Notes: a model not told the origin generated them from the letters alone. Shown: positions 1 to 6,759, counted from the first letter of the stretch. The stretch is DNA of 11,727 nucleotides from Selenomonas sp. (GCA_003518745.1 DOYB01000087.1:1-11727); one strand, 5' to 3'. A program made the numbers and translations.

Positions 1-55
1 AAGCCACCTCATCCGTCAGCCTACGGCTGCCACCTTCCCCTCAAGGGGAAGGCTT
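1..55. repeat. Palindromic intergenic repeat element (REP-like)
   Basis: The element contains two perfect hairpins: CAGCC-TAC-GGCTG at 17-29, and an 8-bp stem CCTTCCCC/GGGGAAGG (33-40 with 45-52) closed by TCAA. The outer ends AAGCC (1-5) and GGCTT (51-55) are also complementary, so the whole 55 bases can fold as one structured unit. From memory, nearly the same element (seen as a GGGGAAGG hairpin followed by GACGGATGAGGTGG on the other strand) is scattered between genes in many gut Firmicute and Negativicute genomes. It is non-coding. It may also end transcription of whatever gene lies to the left, which is outside the window. No second copy is seen in the window. Confidence 0.7.
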
Positions 56-123
56 GATACACAGCAAATCGTCCATTCGTGCGACTTTGTACAATCGCAT
101 AAATTCCTAGTTATTCACATCCC

Positions 124-152
124 TTGTTGGGAATTATAAATACACTTATAAA
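124..152 (+). promoter_or_regulatory. Possible promoter for the fructose PTS gene
   Basis: TTGTTG (124-129) and TATAAA (147-152) are separated by exactly 17 bases. This would start transcription at about 159, leaving a very short leader. An alternative -10 is TATAAA at 135-140 with TTCACA at 114-119, but the spacer is only 15. The two TATAAA boxes lie inside TTATAA-N6-TTATAA (134-151), a symmetric AT-rich stretch that could be an operator. The choice between them is uncertain. Confidence 0.35.
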
Positions 153-172
153 ATATTAAAGGAGGAATAATT

Positions 173-2065
173 ATGCGTATTACTGATTTGCTCAAGAACG
201 AAAGCATTCTTCTTGGCGCAAATCCGGCCGACAAGGACGCAGCCATCGATCAATTGGTTGATTTGATGGGAAAGTCCGGGAATCTGGCGGATCCGGCGCA
301 GTACAAGAAAGATGTTTTAGCTCGTGAAGCATCAGGTACAACGGGGCTGGGTGATGGCATTGCCACCCCCCATGCAAAGAGTTCGGGGGTCAAGGCGGCA
401 GGGCTTTCTGCCATGACGGTTCCCGCGGGGATGGATTTCAAGTCAATGGATGGTAAACCCTCCAGGCTGTTCTTCATGATCGCGGCACCGGCTAGCGCAA
501 ATGATGAGCATCTGACCATCCTGAGTCAGTTGGCAACCATGATCATGGACCCTGATTTCAAGGAAGCACTGGTTGCGGCCACTACCAAGGAGGAGTTCCT
601 TAAGCTCATCGATGACAAGGAGAGCGGCACGTTCAAGGGAGCCAGTGCAGGAAACGCGCCGGCGCCGACTGCGGATCACATTCAGATCCTTGCGGTTACC
701 GCATGTCCTACGGGAATTGCCCACACCTTTATGGCGGCGGAAAGCTTGGAGCAGCATGCCAAGCAGCGTGGAATCACCATAAAGGTTGAGACCAATGGCT
801 CCGGCGGTGCTAAGAATGTGCTTACCGCAGATGAGATTGCCGCGGCGGATGCCATCATAGTGGCAGCGGATAAGAATGTGGCTATGGCCCGTTTCAATGG
901 CAAGAGGGTGGTCATTACAAAGGTCGCGGATGGCATAAACAAGGCCGATGCCCTTTTGGACAAGGCTATGTCGGGCAATGCGCCTGTCTATCACGCTTCC
1001 GGCTCAGATGAATTCGAGGGTGCGGCGGATACTTCCGGTGAAAGCCTTGGTCGTCAGATTTACAAACATTTGATGAATGGCGTTTCCCATATGCTACCCT
1101 TCGTGGTGGGCGGCGGTATCCTGATTGCCCTTGCATTCCTGTTTGATACCTACGATCCGGCCAATCCCGGAGGCTTCGGTTCAAATACACCGGTGGCCAA
1201 GTTCTTCATGAGTACGGGCGGCGCGGCCTTTGGCTTCATGCTCCCTGTACTGGCAGGCTTCATTGCCATGAGTATCGCTGACCGTCCCGGTCTTGCGGTT
1301 GGTTTCGTGGGCGGAGCTCTGGCAGGTTCAACCGGTTCCGGTTTCCTTGGTGCTCTCTTGGCAGGCTTTATTGGCGGTTATGCTGTCAACTTCCTCAAGA
1401 AAGCCTTCAGCGGACTCCCGGCTGCACTGGACGGTGTCAAGCCCGTGCTGCTTTACCCCTTCTTTGGAATCCTGATCATAGGTCTTATCAGTACCTATAT
1501 CATTGCTCCTCCGGTCAGCTCCATCAATGCTTGGCTGGTTGATACCCTAAAGAACATGGATCCCAGCGCTAAGATTCTCATCGGTATAGTCGTTGCGGGC
1601 ATGATGGCCATCGATATGGGCGGCCCCATCAACAAGGCAGCCTATGTGACGGGCACGGGACTTCTTGCCAGCGGTGAATACCATGTTATGGCAGCCGTTA
1701 TGGCCGGCGGTATGGTTCCGCCTCTTGCTATCGCTCTCTGCACCATGCTCTTCAAGAACCGCTTCACTGAAAATGAGCAGAAGGCCGGTCCCACCAACAT
1801 CGTTATGGGTCTTTCCTTCATAACAGAAGGTGCTATTCCCTTCGCGGCAGGAGATCCGCTTCGTGTGATTCCCGCCTGTGTGGCAGGCTCCGCGGTTGCA
1901 GGCGCTCTTTCCATGGCCTTTGACTGCACTCTTCGCGCTCCCCATGGCGGAATCTTCGTGGTTCCCACTATCGGAAACCCGGGCATGTATCTGGCGGCCA
2001 TTCTTATTGGAGCTGTCGTAGGCTGCATGGTTCTCTCGGTTCTCAAGAAGCCTTTGAAGAAGTAA
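173..2065 (+). CDS. fruA: PTS fructose transporter, fused EIIA-EIIB-EIIC
   Basis: This is a fructose-specific phosphotransferase permease that imports fructose across the inner membrane and phosphorylates it, normally to fructose-1-phosphate, using phosphate from HPr. Three domains are visible in 630 residues. EIIA covers about 1-147, with the phospho-accepting His67 in GIATPHAKS. EIIB covers about 170-267, with Cys178 in TACPTGIAHTFM, the fructose-family signature. The membrane domain EIIC covers about 295-625, with GGILIALAFL, DMGGPINKAAYV and FITEGAIPFAA. Length and A-B-C order match the B. subtilis FruA type (about 635 residues). The ATG follows AAAGGAGG (158-165) with 7 bases of spacing. 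It is followed by a strong terminator, so it ends its transcript. The usual partner fruK (1-phosphofructokinase) is not downstream, and the 172 bases upstream hold no gene, so it may be transcribed alone. Mannose- or 2-O-glycerate-type EIIABC proteins are less likely relatives. Confidence 0.93.
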   Translation: MRITDLLKNESILLGANPADKDAAIDQLVDLMGKSGNLADPAQYKKDVLAREASGTTGLGDGIATPHAKSSGVKAAGLSAMTVPAGMDFKSMDGKPSRLFFMIAAPASANDEHLTILSQLATMIMDPDFKEALVAATTKEEFLKLIDDKESGTFKGASAGNAPAPTADHIQILAVTACPTGIAHTFMAAESLEQHAKQRGITIKVETNGSGGAKNVLTADEIAAADAIIVAADKNVAMARFNGKRVVITKVADGINKADALLDKAMSGNAPVYHASGSDEFEGAADTSGESLGRQIYKHLMNGVSHMLPFVVGGGILIALAFLFDTYDPANPGGFGSNTPVAKFFMSTGGAAFGFMLPVLAGFIAMSIADRPGLAVGFVGGALAGSTGSGFLGALLAGFIGGYAVNFLKKAFSGLPAALDGVKPVLLYPFFGILIIGLISTYIIAPPVSSINAWLVDTLKNMDPSAKILIGIVVAGMMAIDMGGPINKAAYVTGTGLLASGEYHVMAAVMAGGMVPPLAIALCTMLFKNRFTENEQKAGPTNIVMGLSFITEGAIPFAAGDPLRVIPACVAGSAVAGALSMAFDCTLRAPHGGIFVVPTIGNPGMYLAAILIGAVVGCMVLSVLKKPLKK

Positions 2066-2096
2066 TCCAATAAAATACAGGTAAGGCTTAAAAAGT

Positions 2097-2136
2097 AAGC
2101 TCAGGCAGATTTTTCTGAAATTCCGCCTGAGCTTTT
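2097..2136. terminator. Bidirectional intrinsic terminator between fruA and thiC
   Basis: A perfect 10-bp stem AAGCTCAGGC (2097-2106) pairs with GCCTGAGCTT (2125-2134) across an 18-base loop that has its own CAGA/TCTG mini-stem. On the plus strand it is followed by a T run (2132-2136). On the minus strand the same stem is followed by ACTTTTT. It can therefore end both the fruA transcript and the convergent thiC transcript. Confidence 0.88.
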
Positions 2137-2182
2137 TATTAAAATATTAAAATATATGAAATGTATCTACGCTTTATACGGG

Positions 2183-3493
2183 TTACAGTATATCAATATA
2201 TTCACCGCTGAGGGCTTTATTCATGCTCCGGACAGCGCAGAATTTCCCGCACATACTGCAGGTGTCACTATGGTCGTCCTCAGGCAGGCGATCTTGGCGT
2301 ATGGCCTTTGCGGTCACCGGATCAAGGGCGCAGGCGAACTGGGCATCCCAGTCGAGTCTGCGTCTTGCCTCGGCCATTTTGTCATCCTGTTCACGGGCCC
2401 CCGTGATTCCCTTCGCGATATCAGCAGCATGGGCGGCTATCTTGGAGGCGATGATACCTTGGCGGACATCCTCCACATTCGGCAGCGCAAGATGTTCAGC
2501 GGGAGTTACATAGCAGAGGAAGGCGGCTCCGTTCATGGCAGCTACGGCCCCTCCGATGGCGGCAGTGATATGGTCATAGCCGGGGGCGATATCCGTCACC
2601 AATGGGCCGAGTACGTAGAAGGGCGCTCCCATGCAGATGGTCTTCTGTACCTGCATATTTGCCGCAATCTGATCCAAGGGTACGTGTCCCGGCCCCTCCA
2701 CCATGACCTGCACATTGTGCGCCCATGCCCGTTTCGTAAGTTCGCCAAGCCTTACCAGCTCTTCTATCTGGCATACATCCGTTGCATCCGCGAGACAGCC
2801 GGGACGGCAGGCATCTCCAAGGGAGATGGTAACGTCGTATTCCTCGCATATATCCAGTATTTCATCATAGTATTCATAGAAAGGGTTTTCTTCCCCTGTC
2901 ATGCTCATCCATGCGAAGACCAGGCTGCCGCCGCGGCTTACGATATTCATCTTTCGCTTATGCTTCCGTATTTGTTCGATGGTCTTTCTGGTAATACCGC
3001 AGTGGAGAGTCACGAAGTCAACCCCGTCTTCGGCATGGAGCTTTACCACGTCGATGAAGTCTTTGGCCGTGAGTGTAGACAGATCCCTTTGGTAGTGTAT
3101 TACGCTGTCATATACCGGAACGGTACCTATTATGGCAGGACATTCGCGTGTCAGCTTTTGACGGAAGGGCTGAGTGTTTCCATGACTGGAGAGGTCCATG
3201 ATAGATTCTGCCCCCAGCTCCACAGCTCTCATTACCTTCTGCATTTCTATGTCATAGTCCTTGCAATCCCGTGAAACTCCAAGGTTCACGTTAATCTTCG
3301 TGCGGAGCATGCTGCCAATCCCCTCCGGTTTCAGACATGTATGCAGACGATTCGCGCATATCGCGACCTTGCCCTCGGCCACAAGCCGGAGAAGTGTTTC
3401 CTGATTAATATGTTCTTTCTCGGAAACCGTTTTCATCTCCGGAGTCAGAATGCCTTTTCTGGCAGCGTCCATCTGTGTTGTGTAGTTTCTCAT
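2183..3493 (-). CDS. thiC: Phosphomethylpyrimidine synthase ThiC
   Basis: This cytoplasmic radical-SAM enzyme converts 5-aminoimidazole ribotide to 4-amino-5-hydroxymethyl-2-methylpyrimidine phosphate, the pyrimidine half of thiamine. The protein has 436 residues, the short form typical of anaerobes; E. coli ThiC is about 630 and has an N-terminal extension. Visible family motifs are NLGVSRDCKD (70-79), ESIMDLSSHGNT (96-107), SRGGSLVFAWM (186-196), SLGDACRPGC (224-233), EGPGHVPLDQ (266-275) and APGYDHITAAIGG (303-315). The C-terminal iron-sulfur motif is CSMCGKFC (Cys412, 415, 419), so CX2CX3C. The reading frame could be extended 13 codons upstream to an ATG at 3532, but that ATG lies within the riboswitch terminator. 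The ATG at 3493 has GGAGG (3503-3507) 9 bases upstream and gives the usual MRNYTTQMDAARKG start. It is controlled by a TPP riboswitch in its leader. Confidence 0.96.
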   Translation of the reverse strand: MRNYTTQMDAARKGILTPEMKTVSEKEHINQETLLRLVAEGKVAICANRLHTCLKPEGIGSMLRTKINVNLGVSRDCKDYDIEMQKVMRAVELGAESIMDLSSHGNTQPFRQKLTRECPAIIGTVPVYDSVIHYQRDLSTLTAKDFIDVVKLHAEDGVDFVTLHCGITRKTIEQIRKHKRKMNIVSRGGSLVFAWMSMTGEENPFYEYYDEILDICEEYDVTISLGDACRPGCLADATDVCQIEELVRLGELTKRAWAHNVQVMVEGPGHVPLDQIAANMQVQKTICMGAPFYVLGPLVTDIAPGYDHITAAIGGAVAAMNGAAFLCYVTPAEHLALPNVEDVRQGIIASKIAAHAADIAKGITGAREQDDKMAEARRRLDWDAQFACALDPVTAKAIRQDRLPEDDHSDTCSMCGKFCAVRSMNKALSGEYIDIL

Positions 3494-3510
3494 GTTACGA
3501 AGCCTCCAAT

Positions 3511-3558
3511 ACATAAAATAAACGTGGAACAATCCCAGGCAGGAATCTGTTCCACGTT
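3511..3558 (-). terminator. Riboswitch expression platform: intrinsic terminator upstream of thiC
   Basis: On the minus strand AACGTGGAACA pairs perfectly with TGTTCCACGTT (plus-strand arms 3548-3558 and 3521-3531). An inner ATTCC/GGGAT pairing extends the stem, and the T-rich tail TATTTTAT follows. It sits between the TPP aptamer and the thiC ribosome site, the position expected for ligand-dependent premature termination. The competing antiterminator pairing was not established by eye. Confidence 0.8.
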
Positions 3559-3570
3559 CTTGAAAGCATA

Positions 3571-3650
3571 TTTCCCTACGTTGGCATTACCCAAATCAGG
3601 TCAGGTCGAAATGCGCAATTTCCTCTCAGCCCGTCTGCGAGCTCCCCTAT
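3571..3650 (-). promoter_or_regulatory. TPP riboswitch (THI element) aptamer
   Basis: Read on the minus strand, the conserved core of the thiamine pyrophosphate aptamer is present in order. ATAGGGGAGC lies at the 5' end. GGGCTGAGAGG holds the CUGAGA loop that recognises the pyrimidine ring (CTGAGAGG at 3622-3629). ACCTGATTTGGGTAATGCC (3583-3601) is the pyrophosphate-sensing arm. CGTAGGGAAA (3571-3580) closes the aptamer. The downstream terminator and thiC make this a standard off-switch: high TPP should stop thiC transcription. Confidence 0.95.
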
Positions 3651-3670
3651 TGTATTCATTATTTGGCAAT

Positions 3671-3699
3671 ATGTTATACGGTTGCGAGATGTTTGTCAA
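3671..3699 (-). promoter_or_regulatory. Promoter of the thiC riboswitch transcript
   Basis: On the minus strand a perfect -35 box TTGACA (3694-3699) is followed by TAACAT at 3671-3676 with a 17-base spacer, or by TATAAC at 3673-3678 with a 15-base spacer. The predicted start, about 3664-3666, is just upstream of the TPP aptamer. The -35 box lies only about 28 bases beyond the stop of the preceding urtA-like gene. Confidence 0.75.
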
Positions 3700-3727
3700 G
3701 GAATTCATTTCAGGAGCAGTATCACAT

Positions 3728-4942
3728 TTATTCGTCCTTGGCAGGTGCCAGTCCCTTGGCCCATTCGTAGGTTTTCAGATATGGGTCCGCTTTTATGGGC
3801 GGGGTGCTTTCTATTATTTCAATCATACCGTCACTCTTTACACGTCCTATGTGAAGGCTTCGGAAGACGTGCTGGGTCTCCCCGTCCAGCTTCACTTCAC
3901 CCTCCGGGGTACGCAGGTCTATCATCGCCAGGGCATTGCGTACGGCATTCGTGTCGAAGCTGTTTGCCCTCTCTACCGCGGTCTTCCATAAATAAACTGC
4001 TGTATAGGCTGCTTCTACAGGGTCATCGGTAAGACGTGCGTTTCCGTAAGCGCGCTTGTAGGCGGAAATGAAGCTGCGGTTCTCAGGATTGTCAAGGGAT
4101 TCGTAATAGTTCCACGCCGTAAGGTGTCCGGCTACGTTCTCGGCACCTATGTACTGAATCTCGATTTCAGCGATGCTGAAGGACATGACGGGAATCTCAT
4201 CAGCGGAAATCCCTGCTTCACGCAGCTGACGGAAAAAGTACGCGTTCGTGTCGCCGTTCAGAGTGTTGATTATGACATCGGGATGAATGGCTTTGATACG
4301 TTCTATGAGTCCGCCATAATCCGTGTGTCCAAGAGGGGTATACTCCTCACCCACGCATTCTCCACCCATGGCATTAAGCTGAGCCTTTATGACCTTGTTG
4401 GCTGTATGCGGGAAAATGTAATCGCTTCCTACCAGGAACATGCGTTTCTTTCCGTTCCTCAGAAGATAGTCTATGGCAGGAATTATCTGCTGGTTCATGG
4501 TGGAGCCGGTATAGACTACATTCTTCGTATTTTCCATTCCCTCGTATTGAACTGGATACCAGAGGAGCGAGTTCTCGTTTTCCATAATGGGAATGACTGC
4601 CTTTCGGGAGGCCGAGGTCCAGCAGCCGAAAATCGTGGCTACATTTTTGGTTGTAAGCAGCATCCGGGCTTTTTCCGCGAAGATGCGAGGGTCGGAAAGG
4701 CCGTCCTCTTCAATTATCTCTATTTGCTTTCCAAGGACACCGCCCGCGGAATTGATTTCCTCTATAGCCAGTTTTTCCGCCTCCAGTACTGGAACCTCGC
4801 TGATGGCCATGGTTCCGCTGAGAGAGTGGAGGAGCCCAACCTTAACCGTATTGCTGCTCAGGGGGGCTATTCCCCCGTTACAGCCGGCTACAAACAGGCT
4901 GACTGTCGCAAGCCCCACGCATATGATTGTTTTCCATTTCAT
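3728..4942 (-). CDS. urtA: UrtA-like urea/short-amide ABC transporter substrate-binding lipoprotein
   Basis: This periplasmic-type ligand-binding protein would deliver urea or a related short amide to an ABC transporter. The 404-residue form starts with a lipoprotein signal peptide: basic MKWK, a hydrophobic stretch, then lipobox LFVAGC with lipidated Cys21. The mature protein has the type-I binding fold of the branched-chain amino acid/amide family (VKVGLLHSLSGTMAISE at 33-49). It also has UrtA-typical segments: IFGCWTSASRKAV (104-116), LLWYPVQYEGME (127-138), LTDDPVEAAYTAVYLWK (304-320), TPEGEVKLD (345-353) and the C-terminal PPIKADPY. The ATG at 4942 is chosen because it gives the signal peptide and follows GGTGAG (4947-4952); an upstream ATG at 5011 would bury the signal. 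No urtBCDE permease or ATPase genes, urease or amidase are beside it. No terminator is visible between it and the thiC promoter. The exact ligand is not fixed by sequence alone; an AmiC- or FmdD-type amide binder is the alternative. Confidence 0.85.
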   Translation of the reverse strand: MKWKTIICVGLATVSLFVAGCNGGIAPLSSNTVKVGLLHSLSGTMAISEVPVLEAEKLAIEEINSAGGVLGKQIEIIEEDGLSDPRIFAEKARMLLTTKNVATIFGCWTSASRKAVIPIMENENSLLWYPVQYEGMENTKNVVYTGSTMNQQIIPAIDYLLRNGKKRMFLVGSDYIFPHTANKVIKAQLNAMGGECVGEEYTPLGHTDYGGLIERIKAIHPDVIINTLNGDTNAYFFRQLREAGISADEIPVMSFSIAEIEIQYIGAENVAGHLTAWNYYESLDNPENRSFISAYKRAYGNARLTDDPVEAAYTAVYLWKTAVERANSFDTNAVRNALAMIDLRTPEGEVKLDGETQHVFRSLHIGRVKSDGMIEIIESTPPIKADPYLKTYEWAKGLAPAKDE

Positions 4943-5254
4943 TTTACTCACCAACCGTTTTTTGTACTCTGCTATGGATAATTGAATATTACAGTTGCAA
5001 ATAAAACCCAATAACTAATTTACCACATTCGGCGTAAAAATGGAAGCTCCTTCTTTTTTTATGAAGTTTTGCTGAAAAAAGCAATAGTTGCTTCAGGTTG
5101 CCGGCATGCGGAGGATGTGGCGGTAATTCCGTGAAATTGGGGTGGCTTTTGGACTGTAATGGCGTTATAATGTTATGGCTTGTATTATACCGTTTGGAAT
5201 TCACTTGAGCTTTTACCTGTGTGCCATGCGGAAAAGGAACAGGGAGGTGAGAGT
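4943..5254. other. 312-base intergenic region between divergent genes
   Basis: It separates the minus-strand urtA-like gene from the plus-strand small ORF, so it should carry divergent promoters. A perfect TATAAT at 5166-5171 faces the small ORF, but no good -35 sits 16-18 bases before it. No convincing promoter for the urtA-like gene was found by eye, only AT-rich sequence at 4975-5030. A bulged hairpin lies at 5072-5096 (CTGAA plus GCAA pairing with TTGCTTCAG, with four unpaired A's). I recognise no RNA gene here. Confidence 0.4.
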
Positions 5255-5458
5255 ATGACGATTGAGGCATTAGACCGCAGACTGAGCAGGGCAATCACCC
5301 AGTATACGGAACGCATTGATTCCCAGTACATTGAGGGGGATAAGCCTCTGACACATAATGACGCGGTAGAGATCGCAAAGGAAACCAGCGACCTCATGAC
5401 GCTTTTCAAACAGGAAATCATTCGTCAGATGAGGCACTATGCCCATAAGCCTGAGTAA
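5255..5458 (+). CDS. Small hypothetical protein, 67 residues
   Basis: I do not recognise this protein. It is hydrophilic with no signal peptide or membrane segment and looks mostly helical. It begins MTIEALDRRLSRAI, has a central polar stretch (SQYIEGDKPLTHNDAVEIAK) and ends in a basic, aromatic tail (IRQMRHYAHKPE). The ATG at 5255 is preceded by GGAGGTGA (5243-5250), a strong ribosome site at good spacing. The frame stays open 75 bases upstream of this ATG, but without a comparable site. The ribosome site and the lack of a competing ORF support a real gene. It sits 206 bases before atpI on the same strand and has a possible terminator of its own, so it is probably not part of the atp operon. 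Function unknown. Confidence 0.7.
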   Translation: MTIEALDRRLSRAITQYTERIDSQYIEGDKPLTHNDAVEIAKETSDLMTLFKQEIIRQMRHYAHKPE

Positions 5459-5533
5459 AGCGCCGCGGGTTTATGCAACTGGTATGACATTTTCTCTTAC
5501 TTTGAAATCTTGAATCCGGCTTAGGTTTCTTGC

Positions 5534-5572
5534 AAGGGCTGATGAAAATCGGAGGATTTCCGGCTTGTTTTT
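5534..5572 (+). terminator. Possible terminator after the small ORF
   Basis: An imperfect, bulged hairpin forms between AAGGGCTGATGAAAATC (5534-5550) and GATTTCCGGCTT (5555-5566) around a GGAG loop. It is followed by GTTTTT (5567-5572). The bulges make it a weak candidate. It would end the small-ORF transcript before the atp promoter. Confidence 0.35.
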
Positions 5573-5609
5573 CGGAAACTGTCAAGCAACAGCAGGGAAA
5601 AAACTTTTT

Positions 5610-5638
5610 TTGTCGAAGTAAGGAATGTGGCGTATAGC
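5610..5638 (+). promoter_or_regulatory. Candidate promoter of the ATP synthase operon
   Basis: TTGTCG (5610-5615) and TATAGC (5633-5638) are exactly 17 bases apart, each matching four of six consensus bases. The -35 follows a T-rich run (5605-5611). Transcription would start near 5645, about 20 bases before the atpI ATG. Match quality is moderate, so other start points are possible. Confidence 0.4.
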
Positions 5639-5664
5639 CCTCAAAAATTTTTCGGAGGGGGAGT

Positions 5665-6039
5665 ATGAAAGACGTTTTATTGGCTTCTGTAAGGAGCATG
5701 CTGAAAAGCCTTGGGATTGTTACTCTGATGGTTGCCATTACCCTGTTTTCTTCAGGGGAGGGGCGGCTTCTTGGAGCGCTTTTCATAGGCTATGTGACAG
5801 CAGCAACCTTTCTTTGGACCATGATTTACAGGATTTGGAGAGTCGCTGAATCGTCGTCGGGCAATGCAAAGGGGCAGATGCTTTGGGGATTGGCCTTGAG
5901 GCTGATGGTATTATTCATCGTGCTTTTCGTTGCCATTCATATTTCCGTGCAGGTGTTCAGCGTTACGGTGGCAGGGTTTCTCCTGTTTTACTTCCTGTTC
6001 ATGGTACATTTGGTTATTGCGAACTTCAGAAGGCAATAG
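5665..6039 (+). CDS. atpI: ATP synthase subunit I (AtpI), assembly factor
   Basis: A small inner-membrane protein of 124 residues encoded first in many bacterial atp operons. The family is known to help assemble or stabilise the c-ring and is not part of the finished enzyme. Four hydrophobic segments are visible, about 12-28, 35-55, 73-93 and 97-118, with basic residues between them and a short polar tail (NFRRQ). The family is poorly conserved, so the call depends on topology, size and position immediately before atpB. The ATG follows GGAGG at 5654-5658, 6 bases upstream. Next in line is atpB, 45 bases downstream. Confidence 0.82.
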   Translation: MKDVLLASVRSMLKSLGIVTLMVAITLFSSGEGRLLGALFIGYVTAATFLWTMIYRIWRVAESSSGNAKGQMLWGLALRLMVLFIVLFVAIHISVQVFSVTVAGFLLFYFLFMVHLVIANFRRQ

Positions 6040-6048
6040 AAATAAAAA

Positions 6049-6065
6049 AGGAATTGCCGATTCCT
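6049..6065 (+). other. Small hairpin between atpI and atpB
   Basis: AGGAAT (6049-6054) and ATTCCT (6060-6065) form a 6-bp stem with loop TGCCG. It sits just after the atpI stop and before the atpB ribosome site AAGGGGGG (6069-6076). No T tail follows, so it is not a terminator. It could mark RNA processing or have no role. Confidence 0.3.
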
Positions 6066-6084
6066 GACAAGGGGGGTAGAAACT

Positions 6085-6759
6085 ATGCATGAAATCGGTG
6101 TTCGCGAAACAGTGCAGTTTGCCGGATTGACCTTCAACTGGGAAACCCTGACTATGACATGGATCACAATGGCAATCGTGATATTGATTGCCGTGCTGGC
6201 GGTACGGAATCTGAAACTCGTGCCAAGTGGCTGGCAAAACGTGGTTGAAATGGTTATTACAGGGCTCCACAGCCAGATTGACGTGACCATGGGAAAGAGG
6301 GGGCGCATGCTTGCTCCGTTCATTATTTCCCTGTTCATGTTCCTGCTCATATCAAATTGGCTGGGACTTATCCCGAAGATGGCATCTCCGACAAACGACT
6401 TGAACACCACTTTGGGGCTGGCACTTCTGGTGATTGCCATGGTGCATGTTCTGGGACTGTACTTCAAGGGCGGGCATTATGTGGCCCACTTCTTCCAGCC
6501 GGTTCCGGTTTTCGTCATCATCAACGCCATTGAAGAGGTGGCGAAGCCCATCACGTTGGCTTTCCGTCTATTCGGAAACATCCTGGCAGGTGAGATTCTC
6601 ATCATCATCCTGCTGAAGCTCATGCCAATCTGGATGCCGATTCCGTCGGTTATCTGGCTGGCCTTCAGTATCTTTATCGGAGGAGTTCAGGCGTTCATCT
6701 TCACGATGCTCTCAATGGCCTATCTCTCTAACGCCGTTAAGGACGGGGATGAGGGCTGA
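6085..6759 (+). CDS. atpB: ATP synthase Fo subunit a
   Basis: Membrane stator subunit that provides the two half-channels by which H+ or Na+ reaches the rotating c-ring. The protein has 224 residues, within the usual bacterial range (about 220-270). The essential arginine is Arg161 in AKPITLAFRLFGNILAGE, equivalent to E. coli Arg210. The second channel helix has Gln202 in GGVQAFIFTMLSMAYL. The conserved loop SPTNDLNTTLGLAL (101-114) and the NWLGLIP segment (91-97) are also present. About five hydrophobic helices can be traced. The ATG follows AAGGGGGG (6069-6076) with 8 bases of spacing. Nothing looks truncated. Confidence 0.96.
   Translation: MHEIGVRETVQFAGLTFNWETLTMTWITMAIVILIAVLAVRNLKLVPSGWQNVVEMVITGLHSQIDVTMGKRGRMLAPFIISLFMFLLISNWLGLIPKMASPTNDLNTTLGLALLVIAMVHVLGLYFKGGHYVAHFFQPVPVFVIINAIEEVAKPITLAFRLFGNILAGEILIIILLKLMPIWMPIPSVIWLAFSIFIGGVQAFIFTMLSMAYLSNAVKDGDEG

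Noticed and set aside
2156..3274. A 372-codon open frame on the plus strand opposite thiC
   Set aside because: It is antisense to a clearly identified ThiC, its translation resembles no protein family, and it overlaps the terminator region; it is a frame shadow of GC-rich codons.
3494..3532. A 13-codon N-terminal extension of ThiC from an upstream ATG
   Set aside because: The extension overlaps the riboswitch terminator and lies ahead of the GGAGG site; the ATG at 3493 fits the family start.
4124..4981. A 285-codon plus-strand frame opposite the urtA-like gene
   Set aside because: No ribosome site, a low-complexity and unfamiliar translation, and complete overlap with a strongly supported binding-protein gene.
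4943..5011. A 23-codon N-terminal extension of the UrtA-like protein
   Set aside because: It would place charged residues ahead of the lipoprotein signal peptide; the ATG at 4942 gives a standard signal and lipobox.
5072..5096. Bulged hairpin in the urtA/small-ORF gap as a possible RNA element
   Set aside because: Nine pairs with a four-base bulge and no T tail or recognised motif; too weak to call a terminator or ncRNA.
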